From Auanema rhodensis (taxonomy: Eukaryota; Nematoda; Chromadorea; Rhabditida; Rhabditidae), in contig OZ059895.1 in assembly GCA_964057225.1 (NCBI GenBank), positions 16,558,001 to 16,622,000 of the forward strand: a DNA stretch of 64,000 nt. Reading direction: 5' to 3'. A program made the position numbers and the translations under genes. The notes beneath the pieces were generated by a model. That model was not told the DNA's origin. It worked only from the letters and a program-made list of their open reading frames with translations, and did not search any database. Positions 14,530 through 26,111 of this stretch are shown here, in pieces. Every line of letters starts with the position of its first letter. The first letter of the stretch is position 1.

Positions 14530-16241
14530 ATGTGTAGGATACGGGTTTTATCATCTTTAGTACTTTTTATATTATTAGTATCACAGTGTTCATCATTGAA
14601 AATAGATGACTCCGTTCACTTTAACTTCAAGTTTGACTATGATAGTGAAATAACACTTTCAAAAACTGAATTTGATGATAAGGAGGGCTTAGAACAAATT
14701 CATGTTCGGTCACGAAACAAGGAAGACTTTGTTTGTTATATACCTACAATAAATGAAAAGGTTGGTACATGATGAGCACACACAAATCATTTTTTTCTTT
14801 TTGGAACGAGGAAATACTACGGGATTATACTGGCCCATCACCAATAGAATTACTTGCTCCACTGTATCATGAGAATGTATGTTCAGTAAGAGGAGAAGGC
14901 TATTGGTCTTATGAAGTTTGTCATGGACGCTACATCCTGCAATTTCATGAGGAGAAAGTTGCCAACTCTAGAAACGAGTACTATCTCGGAAATATGAATT
15001 TAGAAAAATCTCATGTGGTTTGTATACAAGTAATTTATCTTCTTATGAAAGATTTTAGGAAATTGATTTTAAAAATCCACCCAAAATACGGCTTGAAAAC
15101 AATGAAATACCTTACTTCCCTGTAAAATACACACAAGGTACTACGTGTGAAGTAACAGAAAAACCAAGAACTGCTACTATTTTATATGTGTGTAATGAGG
15201 TTGTTTGTTTTATTTTTACTATTTGTTTTATTTTTCTTTTTATAGTATGTTCGGTCTCAAATCTATTCTATTAATGAAGTTAGTACTTGCGCATATGAAG
15301 TCGTCATTTTAACTAGATTAATTTGCAAACATCCCTTATTTAAACCACTATCTAAGAGTATTCACGATATTGTTTGCTATAATACTGAAAACAAGGACGA
15401 TCCTCGTCCTCTTGCTCTTGCAGATTTAGAAAAACATCACGCGGATACATTTAAAAGAGTAAGTTTCAGTTGTATATCTATTGAATTTCGAATTAATTTA
15501 TAGGAGTACTCTATTCCTCAAGGAACTAAAGAACGAAATCATAAAGCAGACACAATACAGCAAGTAGCTGAACGTATTTATCAAAAGTAAATATTTCCGC
15601 TTTGTCTTTGAATATCTAATCAAATAATTTAAGGCAAGAGATTAAGGAGCCTATTCGTGCTTCTCATAGTACTCTGGAATCTTGGCATGTATTCATTAGT
15701 GGCGAGCATTGTTTAGAAAGTGGTGGTAACGCTTATTGGAAATATAAGATTTGTTTCGGAAGTTCAGTAAGTTTTCTCACTTTACTGTCATAACTGATAA
15801 CATTCTTACAGGTTACTCAATTCCATGCGGAACCACAAGCAGAAAGAATCGAAATAGTCTTAGGAGAGTTTGATTATGAGATTCATCGAGTTTGGGTTGA
15901 CCAGGATAAAGAAAATCGTAAACCAAGAAGATCAGGAAAAGATATTATACAAATCAATTATATGTATGGTAAAGGAGAGATTTGTCAAGAAACTGGTGCT
16001 CATAGGTATGAATTTAGTCATTTGGAGTAATTCAAATCATTTCTTTCAATTCAGAAATGTGATTGTACGGATACGTTGTCACAGTGGGGCTAGTCCTGTT
16101 CTTAAATTCAGTATTGAAGAGCCAGAAACATGTAGCTATATTCTTGACATCGAGCACGCTTCGCTGTGCGAGCCTATGCAATATGCGGATGAATATGGTA
16201 TTATTCCAACTGACCCTACTGGTCAATTACTCGAATTTTAA
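14530..16241 (+). CDS. ERLEC1: ER lectin with two MRH domains (ERLEC1/XTP3-B)
   Basis: Luminal ER lectin that recognises trimmed N-glycans on misfolded glycoproteins and hands them to the SEL1L-HRD1 ERAD machinery. Eight exons (14530-14760, 14811-15017, 15059-15199, 15246-15458, 15504-15586, 15634-15766, 15812-16005, 16055-16241) total 1389 bases and give 462 residues, near the family's usual length. Seen: a signal peptide (MCRIRVLSSLVLFILLVSQC); a first MRH domain with GYWSYEVCHGRYILQFHE, ATILYVCNE and STCAYEVVILT; a second with AYWKYKICFGSS, VWVDQDKENRK and a closing CSYILDIEHASLCEP. ATG 14530 directly follows TTTCAG. It converges on MRPL24, with 222 bases between the stop codons. Confidence 0.93.
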
Positions 16242-16463
16242 ATCTAAAACTACATTCCTTATTTAATATCCTAGTCGAACTGGAATTCTATAATAATGTT
16301 GTACATTTCTTTAATACGGGATTTTTACTTTGTAATTTTTTTTTAAAGTTTTGAATTAACTTTAACAATTCAACAAGTTTTACAACAATGAAACAACTAA
16401 ACTTCTGTAAACTATACAACGTGAAAAGCCATATATTAAAACAAATCCTACGCAAATGTTTAA

Positions 16464-17688
16464 TTAGTACCAAGAAGTTGGTTGAGGTACTCTGTCTTCT
16501 TTAATTCCATGAGATTCATTGATTTCATCTTCGAAAGAGCATAATTTTGGAACATAAGATCTCTCTAGAACAACTGCGGCGGTGGTATCTTTATTCTCAA
16601 CTTCTGAAATATGCAGTATAATATGTAAAATGATCAGAAGATTTGCACAGCCGGACGCAAGTTTGAAAATATTAAAATGGAGGCAATCGATCAATATTTT
16701 AAGGCTATATTAACGCACCTATATACTTATCGGGCAGGATATATTCATATGTTACTTTGGCTTGACTAGGTACAGGAATTTCAAAACCAGACTTTTCGGA
16801 TACTCTGATGTACTCAGATTGATCACTGTTCAGAATCCATCTACATTGTAATAATGATTAAAGGTTTTTGAATTTTAAATAAAAACATACTTAGCTGTGC
16901 AAGTTTCATTGTCGTTTGGATCAACGAGCATAACTTGATTCTTATCTACACTAAGAGGCTGTTCTTTCCATCTGAAGTTGCATTTTTATAAAACAAAATA
17001 ATTCTGGGAAAACATACGCTAAAACCTTATCGATACCAATTTTTTCAATTCCTTTCATTTCTTCTTCTAACTTGCAATGCATTCCTTCAACAAATACCTG
17101 CAAACAGTAATATTAGGAAAATGTAATCAATAAGACTTGCCTCATTAGTATCTCGGGAAACGCGAAGAACAGTTCCTTGTCGTCCCTTATCCTTACCAAC
17201 CATAACCTAAAATATTTAAATAAATTTTAAGAAAATAAATTGTTGAAAGTTACTTGAACTAGATCTCCAGGGAGAAATGTCCATTTTTCTTCTGGCATAC
17301 GTTTTACTTGAGATCTTCGCAACTCGATGAATTTGTTTGATAATCTAAGTTAGAATGTTTAGCTATAGAATTTATTGAAACTCATACTTAGCAGCTTGAT
17401 ACTGATTAGCTCTTTCTATGGTTTCTTGAACAACATCATGCTCCCAAGGTCTTTTGTGTGAAGGGACATGATCATCAGGATGTATAACCCATCTAGTTAC
17501 AGCAGGTGCTCCAAACCTACAACTTTTCTAATACTTGACGCAAACAACTGAAATTTCAACCTCCCTCCAAAAACTTTTCTAGGGACTGTTCTTTTTATTC
17601 TTTCCACATATTCTTTTGGCATATGTCGAGTATAATCCAATTCACTGAAGGGTTTTTTCGGTAATCTAGCAAACCTTGATAAGTACAT
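16464..17688 (-). CDS. MRPL24: Mitochondrial ribosomal protein L24
   Basis: Large-subunit mitoribosome protein of the uL24 family. Eight exons total 837 bases and give 278 residues. The KOW motif region reads FLPGDLVQVMVGKDKGRQG, followed by TVLRVSRDTNEVFVEGMHCK, the typical L24 core. The basic N-terminus (MYLSRFARLPKKPF) suits mitochondrial import. The start was set at 17688 because TTCAG lies eight bases upstream like a trans-splice acceptor; an in-frame ATG at 17706 would add six residues. The intron between 17141 and 17097 begins with GC (AATGAG|GCAAGT), a well-formed GC-AG intron. All other introns are GT-AG and about 40-60 bases, apart from the 115-base last one. Confidence 0.93.
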
Positions 17689-18200
17689 AGCTACCCTGAA
17701 TAGCATATCAATATTAATAAATCAAATTATCGTTTATCGTTCAAAGTAATAAGTGGCTGTATGACCAAAATGAATAAAATCTCAGAAAAATATTCAATCA
17801 TCTATTAATAACTAGCACTCCCGTTAACGAAAATTTTAAAATTGACAACATAGTCAAGCTAAAAATCATCAATAACACAATGTATAACAATATGAACAGA
17901 ACATCTACATCATTAATTCTTTTAACTTTCATGATAAAAATATGGATTAATTTTCATTTCTATCACAAGTACGAGAATCATGGTATCACGTTAGTATTGT
18001 GGATATACAAAAGGGAGTGAATACAGTAAAACGTTTAAAATGGACCGTATTTAAGAAATAAAATATAATTAATATGCTGTCTTATAATGCTCACAGAACC
18101 AAAACCCTTTGGAATAAATACAATGTTGCTAGCTTCGTTTCAACGAAGATCTTTCTCATGGCAAAACAATTATTAACAATAAATTCAACAACTCTTGAAC
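17689..18200. other. MRPL24-SLC39A11 spacer
   Basis: About 510 AT-rich bases upstream of MRPL24 and downstream of SLC39A11, both on the minus strand. It probably holds the SLC39A11 3' UTR and the MRPL24 promoter. No gene is seen. Confidence 0.4.
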
Positions 18201-19601
18201 TTAACCTAACCCAACGTCTAAACTCATCATTACGAGAAATCCAACAATACAGAGAATGGAAGCCAATTTTCCATTTCCATTTCTTTGAGCTTCAGGGATA
18301 ATATCATCCATAACAACATAAATCATGGCACCAGCAGCAAAAGCTAAAGCATATGGTAGAACTGGCTCCATAAAGATTACAGCAGCAGCTCCAAAAAGAG
18401 CGGCAATAGGTTCAACCATTCCGGATAACTGTCCATACCAGAAAGCCTGCAAAACGAACAAATGAAGTGCCACACCACGAAAACTGACTTTAAGCTTTGA
18501 GTGACCAAAGGCAGCCAACGGAAGAGAAACAGCTAATCCTTCAGGGAAATTCTGCAATCCTATTCCAAGAGCCAAGTTGAAAGCAGTTTCAAAAGTAGCT
18601 GCTTCAGTCTTTCCAACAGAACCGAAACCAACGCCCACAGCAAGACCCTGTATCAGCACAACACATACAACAGGATCCTCAATTTGAGCAAACCTCAGGA
18701 ATGTTATGCACAGTCACAGCCAAAATAAGCAAAACAATTCTACGCCATGAGGTTTTCGTTTCGTCATCAATACGGGTAACAGTTATGTCACGATCCCCTC
18801 TGTTGATTGGAACAGGATGATCTTCTCCGATTTCTCTATCTTCCGCAGGAGGCCTAGATATTTAAACATCACACACACATAATAGGTTGATAATGATTCA
18901 AAGGGTTGAAATTAAGCGAGGAAAACTAAACACACGGCAACCACCGCCCAGGACATGACAAAACAATGTGCTAGTTAAATTGACAAAAAAAACGTGCCAA
19001 AAACAACGGACAAGCTCAAAACAAAGGAAGCAAGACGAGCACGATACAGGTGTCCACGGGCGGTGGCTTACCTAATGTTAGTATTCGTTCTAAGACGAAG
19101 ATTTCCGCTTTCGGAACTATTTTCGTACCGGCGAGTATTGTCTCCCCCAACAAGAGCTAGCTCAGTTTCAGTCTTTGATGGTCCCAAACCATCCACCACA
19201 CCAGCATCGGCTAGCACGCACCTTAACATAAACATTAAATAGCCAAAAATATAAATTCCTACGTTGGTAACATGCGATCAGCATAGTGAACAAAAGCTGC
19301 TCCAAAAGCAAATCCTATACCAACCGGTATAAAGGCCCAAGCACCGTGATCTTTTTCGGCAAAATCAATGGCAGGAGCAAGAAGTGACCAAAATGAAGCT
19401 GCAGTCATGACACCTGCGGCGAAACCAAGACTACCATCTAAACAATTTAGTATTAAAATTTCATAAAACCTTTTTCTTACCTAATAATTTTTTACTCTGA
19501 TGTTTCATAACAAAAACTAAAGAAGCACCTAATGCTGTTACCCCCCATGTGAAACAGGCGGCTAATAATGCCTGATATACCGGATGAATATCCCTAATCA
19601 T
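18201..19601 (-). CDS. SLC39A11: ZIP zinc transporter 11 (SLC39A11)
   Basis: ZIP-family importer of zinc into the cytosol, of the GufA-like ZIP11 branch. Six exons (19481-19601, 19263-19437, 19072-19221, 18694-18853, 18489-18647, 18201-18446) total 1011 bases and give 336 residues, against about 340 in vertebrates. Landmarks: [20 protein letters not shown] near the N-terminus, then the two metal-binding helices with [14 protein letters not shown] and [13 protein letters not shown], then [12 protein letters not shown] and the C-terminus [18 protein letters not shown] hydrophilic loop with low conservation separates the N-terminal helices from the core. The start ATG is preceded by TTTTTTCAGC on the coding strand, a likely trans-splice acceptor. 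Confidence 0.95.
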
Positions 19602-21093
19602 GCTGAAAAAATATAAATTATTTTTTCTTAACATATAACAACAAAATAGTTTTTAAAAAGTGGCTAAAATTAAAAGTCCGTTTAGTTGCAATTTGACAAG
19701 CCGAGTCACACAAGACGTGTCAACTAGCATGTGTACGTAAATGTATGAACAATAGCTTTAAAGATTTTTGAACTTTTATCGGAACAATTTAAGCTTTGAA
19801 ACAATTAATTCCGATAAGCGAATCGATTTTACAAATTTCGGATTAAAAGTTTATGTCAAAAATATCTCTGATTTATAATAACGCTCGATCTTCAAGTTTA
19901 AGGCGTTCTCCGCACATGTGGATATAACTGATCATCATCTTTCTGTTTTTAAAAATAAATTATATGCCAGCATCATACAAATATCTACGCTTAATGCGTT
20001 ATTTGAAAGTGACGTAACAATAGAATGAATCATTATTAAAGTTTCAGCGAATTTTTTTTGGATTTTTTTGTTTTGTTTGATGGTTCAACCCTTTGAAAAT
20101 GGAGGTGCATTCAATTTTATTTGTTATGGCCTTTAATCATAAATATATAAATATTTGTGTCGTTATTTTTTTTAACACTCATCTTCGGAAAATCAAAAAG
20201 TTACAATTGTATTTTTCTTAGGATTATGGATAGGAATTACATTTCTTAATGGGTACACAAGAATGAGAATGATTGATTATTGATATTTAGGCGGTGTATA
20301 TGAATCTGAATATCATATTTTTTTGAAAAAATAACAACACCATCAATTTTACCTTTTCGATCTCAGTAAAGTCGATAGTGCTTATCAACAATTTCTTGTT
20401 TATCAAGTGAAACAGTGCTAAACAGTTCAAGTGTGTCCGAAAATATTGAATTTAATAAAACATCCTTTTGTCATTGTAATTTTATATTGGAAAGATTCTA
20501 AATTATGAAGAAAAGGTTACAGCATTATCTCATATATGCTTCGCTAGTAAAGCCTTAAGCAACTTAAGAACTTAAGACTTTTCGACATTCGCGCCTCGGT
20601 CAAATAGTCTTGACACGAAAGGGGCGGAGCGAAAAAAGAGCTGCTTTATTTAACTTCATGCTTTTCACCTTATATAAATATTTTAGAAAACATTAATTTT
20701 TAAACAAATTATTTAATTTACCTAACTTTGGATTCTAACATCGGGAAATTTGTTGTGAAAAAGGAATAATGTTTCAATTTAAGGTATTACATTCGATGAG
20801 GTTTCGTTGAATGATACTATCACATCAGCAGTAAATGATAAGGTGAGCTTCATGTATCTATATTTGGTTTCTGTTGCTATAATCGGCGATATTTCTCAGT
20901 TATACGGGAACGGGAATTCAAAAAATATAAACATGAGGCATATGTTTCGGCTTCCACATAACATTAAGAGCAATGCTTCCAATGATTATATTATATAAAA
21001 AATTTGACGCTCTTGGGAATTCAAATAGCTACAATCTGCTTCTGAAAAATCAAAATCGCTCTGTATTTGACAATACCATCCTCTTTTCAATTC

Positions 21094-21124
<31 letters not shown>

Positions 21125-21151
21125 TTAATCCTCTCCTCTCAAAAAATAATA
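19602..21151. other. SLC39A11-kappaB-Ras intergenic region
   Basis: About 1.5 kb of AT-rich sequence between divergent genes. One short exon-like segment at about 20785-20842 (acceptor TTTAAG, open frame GITFDEVSLNDTITSAV, donor AAG|GTGAGC) could be an upstream exon. I could not connect it to the next gene. An (AT)13 tract ends the region. Confidence 0.35.
21094..21119. repeat. (AT)13 microsatellite
   Basis: Pure AT dinucleotide run, 33 bases upstream of the kappaB-Ras start codon. It lies in the presumed promoter or 5' UTR. Confidence 0.95.
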
Positions 21152-23026
21152 ATGAAAAAGAGTTGTGAAAAACGTAGATCGTTTGCGTTTGGTTCCAATA
21201 AAGAAGCGCTGAAAATGGGTAAAATATTTTTTTTTGAATTACTATGTTTTTTCTAATAATCATTTTCTTATAGATTCACAATCAGGAAGCAATAAACCTA
21301 GGAAATCTTCTCTTTTTCATAATTTTGTTTCACCTGTTCGGCCATCAACTCGTAGGTAAAACATAAATTGGCAACATGTAGTTTTATTGTATTTATTTCA
21401 GATATTCTCTTTCAACCCTTGTTCTAGGAAGTAATCTTTCTTCTATCTGTCGCTCGTTTGATCGTTCCACATCGCCAGTTGACAATTCAGGCAAGTATAC
21501 TTTTCAACTTGTTTCATGCGGCTAGATTTCGTAACCTTGTTTTCCTCCTCTGGCTTTTCTTACGTCAATTGTACCTTCCACTAAATTTCTACGTGGGGTA
21601 ATGCCATTATTCTTATTGTTGTTACTATACTAGCTACTATTGCGAGGTTCACAGTATTCAGTTTTTTTGCTGTCCAAGAAATGATTCAATAACTGTATCA
21701 ACTTCTGGGGGTTTCTGAAGCAAACAAACATATTATCAACATTTTTGAACGAAAATCATTCATTGTTTGCCGCCGACCCGATTCTTCACGGTTCCAAAGT
21801 TGAAACTATGGATATTAAAGCTTTTTTGACAACTAAACATTCCAATAAACGCTATTCCTTAAATGAAATCAAAAAAAGTTTATCTTCTATAGCCCTAGGG
21901 CGACGTAGCTTTGATATATCTATTCTTCGTAATGACGTAAAAAAGGGTTTGTTTCAATCATTCTGAATTTTCGAACATTTGGTTATTTTTTCGTTTTTTA
22001 GAAGCTGATTATATCAGTGAAATCAACAAACTCTTCGAAGAAGCATCTGTTACTCCTGGTCCATTTTTGAAAGATAGTAGACCTGTTTTTGCTACAGGAA
22101 GAGAAATTTTATCTGTTACAAGTATGTCCTTTTGCTTGATTTAATCAATGTTTAATTTGTCTTTAGGACGTGGCTCTACTATTAATAGGTCTTGTATGGG
22201 TCGAGCTATGAGAGTCATAGTCACTGGCTCTAAGAAGGTTGGTAAAACGTCTATTCTAAGGCAAGTAGCATGTATGGAAGATATAACATCTCAGGTAGTA
22301 ATTTGATTATTTTCCTGTTTCTACCTCCATTATTTAGACATACTGCCCTACCCTTGATGACACATATCAAGTTCTTCTTGAAGAAGGTGACAGGCCCAGA
22401 GAAAACTTAGTGTTTCATGATACAGGAGGAATTGCTGATTATGGCCCAGCTGAATTGAAAAAAGCATATTTACAAGTTAGACCTCTAAATAAGCATATTA
22501 TTATACAGTATAACATCTCAGGTAGCAGATGCCTTTGTCTTGGTGTACTCTGTCGTGGATCATGAATCATTTAACCGAGTTGACCTTTTGAAGAAATATA
22601 TCGAAAAACAATTTGGAAAAGAAAAAAAAGAGGTTAATTAAATTCAGAATCTTTTGTTTCACCAACTTTTCCCAATTCAGGTTCCTATTGTTGTATTAGG
22701 TAACATGCGAGATCTTCCTGGACGTAAAGTCGATCGGGAGTTTGCACAATCGTGGGCTACAAAAGAAAAAGGTAGCGGAAGATACGAATTTAAAATAAAT
22801 ATAGTATTGTTATTTCAGTAAAACTTTTTGAAGTAACAGCAACAGATAGATCTAGCCTTGTTGATTTCGTCCAATATCTCGGTATGAGGCATTTTCATCC
22901 AAGCAGTAAGTAAACACCCATAGCTATAAAGATAATTGTTTTTGTTTTTCAGAAGAATCCAAATTCTCTTTATCTAAAAAACTAAAATCTGAAAAATCAA
23001 ATGCTGCTATTGTGATGGATTTCTAA
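21152..23026 (+). CDS. NKIRAS: kappaB-Ras-like small GTPase with long N-terminal extension
   Basis: Ras-superfamily protein of the NKIRAS1/2 type. In mammals these bind I-kappaB and Ral GTPase-activating complexes. The GTPase domain spans the exons from about 22167 to 23026. P-loop: [13 protein letters not shown]. Switch [13 protein letters not shown]. Family block: [18 protein letters not shown], then [17 protein letters not shown] and [19 protein letters not shown]. The C-terminal tail [12 protein letters not shown] resembles the family tail, and there is no CAAX box. The G4 motif reads NMRD instead of NKxD. Upstream exons from ATG 21152 encode a basic Ser-rich extension of well over 100 residues that is absent from mammalian kappaB-Ras. 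The junction between the third exon (from 21402) and the exon starting at about 21721 is unresolved, so the N-terminal model is provisional. Confidence 0.85.
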
Positions 23027-23366
23027 TCACTTACGGTTCCTTGAATTTTTTAACATTCTGTTTTATTTCACTTTGTGAGCATGATGTACAGGTTTTTTGA
23101 TCAGGTTTTTAATTGCTATATTAACAGATGCAGAAAAAACTATCGATAACATTTTTTTCAGAACTTACAAGCATTATATACTTTTATTGTATATTAATTA
23201 TATTTTATATTGTCATTTCCAAAGGGAATCTATTTTTTACTTGCTTCAAATTTGCCATAGTTTCAAATGAAAATATGACTATATAATATTCATTGCTCAA
23301 CAAGTAACAACAAAGATGCATAAAATGTAACAAAATTGTATAACAACACTAAGAAAATTCACTCAT

Positions 23367-25031
23367 TCATATGAGTGTGGGATATTCCGCAATTCGGTCA
23401 ACCGTTGATGACTCATATTTGTTCCAAATCTGAAAGAAATGAAATATAGTGGTAACGCCTGCGCATGAATTACCTCTTTGAGAATAAGGGACGATGTCAT
23501 AGAACCTGACTGAGTCGTGATCAGGTTTAGAATTAGTAAGCCGTCAGTACCCATAACCTAAAATTAGTTTTTAAACGATTTTTTATAATTAGCGTAATAT
23601 ACCGAACAAAAGAATTCGCGTGAAGTCTTGTACAGTTCAGATTGATCTCCCTTTAGATCCTGAATGAAATATGAAAAATACGAATCCGATCAATAACCTA
23701 CTTCGAGGTATGTAATAGAAATGTGTTCGGTAAAAAAACGTAAAAAGTACAGTATATTCAACAAAGTGCAGCAAGAGACCTGCAATATACTCGAATTCAA
23801 ATAACAAAATTGGATAACTTACAATAACAAACCAAACCCAGAGAATCGTAAGAATTTTTTCGTTATATTCGTTAATAGTAAGAAAACATTGAGAAGTATG
23901 AATATCACCTCCATCAATGTCAGAATGAGATGCCTGAAAGCAGTTGAATAATGATGACAGATTTTGCAAAACGTTCTACCATCTGATATGTGCAGTAAAC
24001 TTCATGAGGAAAATATACATAATTAGGTGGATCATTAGTAAAAAAAGACACGATAAGCTGAAAGATCAGAGACTAAAGTTTGAACTTGACTTAACTACGC
24101 TTACATCAACTACCCAGCCGCCTTGAAATCCAAGAAACTTAGTAACTAATGTTAGTTGAACTAATACATGTAAGAGATTGCACATTTTGATAGTAAAATA
24201 AAACCAAGCGAATACAGAAGGGTGAATCAAAGTTTTCTGCCAGCCTCGCTTAAAAATCATGAAACATATATGAGAGCTGGTGACAACTTACTGATTCCAG
24301 GGTTCGAAAGTAGAAATAATTCCATATGTATTCGGCAATTAATTGAGCCTAAACAATAGCATACATTACGAGCATAAGTGAAATCACACCTTTTGTTTTC
24401 TTATATTGGGATCAAAAGTTTTACTCAAAGAGTTTGATTCTTTCAAAATTGTTTTAACATCAATATCTATAACTCTCGATTCGTAGAGGATAACTTGTGA
24501 AACTTACATAATAGAGACTGTAACCATAACCAGAATAAGTGTAAAAAACGGAAACAAAAGATTTGAAAACAGAAAAATAATGGTAACCACTAAAGTAATA
24601 AAATCATTGAAGTCAGTTTAAATCATATGTACCTGATAATAATCCACTCTGTCTTCTCTTGTAGGCTCACTCGTGAGTGTCATATTACGAGTTGTTCCAA
24701 CAACATAACAATATCCAAGAATATAGGAAGACCAACCTCTTACTCCTTCAATATTTTAAAGACATTTGAATATTATTCTAAAAAATGTTACTATCAATGT
24801 GCGCAGCTATTATACATTGAAGAGGTTTGCCGAATAGCTGTCCTGATCCAACAAGTACAGAAAATGTGGACAAAATAATCACTGAATATAGGAAATGTCT
24901 GTGACCGAGAAATGCTCAAACTAACCAGAATAGTAAGAATGAAGTAAATCTATACTGTCTGTTACAGAAGAGAATCTTGTCTTTTTCACACTAGCTACTG
25001 CTGCCTTACTTATTCCCGCTGTATTTAACAT
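23367..25031 (-). CDS. Innexin gap-junction subunit (frame broken mid-gene)
   Basis: Four-helix gap-junction protein of the invertebrate innexin family. About 13 exons. Seen in order: N-terminus MLNTAGISKAAVASVKK, first helix, first extracellular loop with the paired cysteines of KPLQCIIAAHID and LGYCYVVG, the hallmark DYYQW before helix 2, an intracellular loop containing TFDPNIRKQ-like sequence, helix 3, second extracellular loop with FPHEVYCTYQM and TSQCFLTINEYNEKI, helix 4, and a short tail ending AEYPTLI. ATG 25031 directly follows TTTTCAG. All exons connect in frame except the pair at about 24391-24474 and 24508-24591. There no splice choice I tried keeps the frame open; two 1-2 base indels would have to be assumed. 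It may be a sequencing error or a pseudogene. Confidence 0.82.
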
Positions 25032-26111
25032 CTGAAAATAATTGTCTTAAGTGTTAGCCTCTATTTCTTAAAAATTAAAACCGAGATTCAATATATAGTA
25101 TATTCGTCTTGAAAAAACCCCATCAAGTACTAGCTTTTCTCAAAAATATTTGTTGGGAGTATATATTGTAAAATGAAAATTGTTCAACCGTTTTGAAAAC
25201 CGCAATAACAAGAAATATTGTACTCACGCGCAGCATGAAAATACCCGCTATTATGCTAATTATATTCCCTATACACGCCGATAATTAAGAAAGTAATTTA
25301 AATTTTTTAATATAAATAATTCGCTTTTTTCTTTCAATAAAAGAGTTTTACATGATAGCAAGCACTAGTTTTAAGTTTCTTTAATTAGGGCATTGTTTTC
25401 CAAAGCCAAAATAAATTGAATGAACAAACTAAATAATCAAACCAAAACAACACAGTTCATTTTCAACATTCTATTCACTTACACTCTTCCTCTTAGATTT
25501 CCCAGCAATGCAATTTTTTCAAAGAATGAAGATAACAGTTTTTGATTACTTCTGCTAATTTAATGTACACATTATACCTTCCTATAGCGCTAACACTCCA
25601 TATTTTCCTTAATATATTCTACTTAACCAAACATTATATTTTCCCCAAAATAATTAAAATTAATTAATATTCAACATATCCTAACCTTTTGATACCTAAA
25701 AGCTTATGTAATGTTCATAAACTATTTTCATTGAAGTTCGGTCAACTAGAATATTGACAATGTAGCACATTTTCCTTTAGTTTTCACACGTGAAACAATT
25801 TTTGGTTTTTTTTAATAAATAGTTTGCAGTTTTTAGATGAAGTATGAAAAGATATCAAGAAATCAATAAACTGATGAAGTTTTGTATAAAACTATCATAA
25901 ACATTTAAGTCAGCTCATTTGTTTATCTATAACCTCGTGACAAATATAAAATAATTTAGAAAAATCGCTGCGTTGTTGCAATGATATATGTTTTTTTGTT
26001 TCTTCAAAAATTTCCTTTTCTGAAAACATTTGTAAACTAATTGATTTCATTATACTCTTCTTGTTTCCAGCATATTGGGAGTAATCAAATGTTTGTAAAT
26101 ATATAGCAAAA
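25032..26111. other. Divergent intergenic region innexin/TRAPPC10
   Basis: About 1.1 kb of very AT-rich sequence between divergently transcribed genes, presumably with both promoters. I see no exon, RNA gene or long repeat. Confidence 0.4.

Noticed and set aside
24066-24260. Stand-alone short ORF on the minus strand
   Set aside because: It is an exon of the innexin (third helix) read past its splice sites, not a separate gene.
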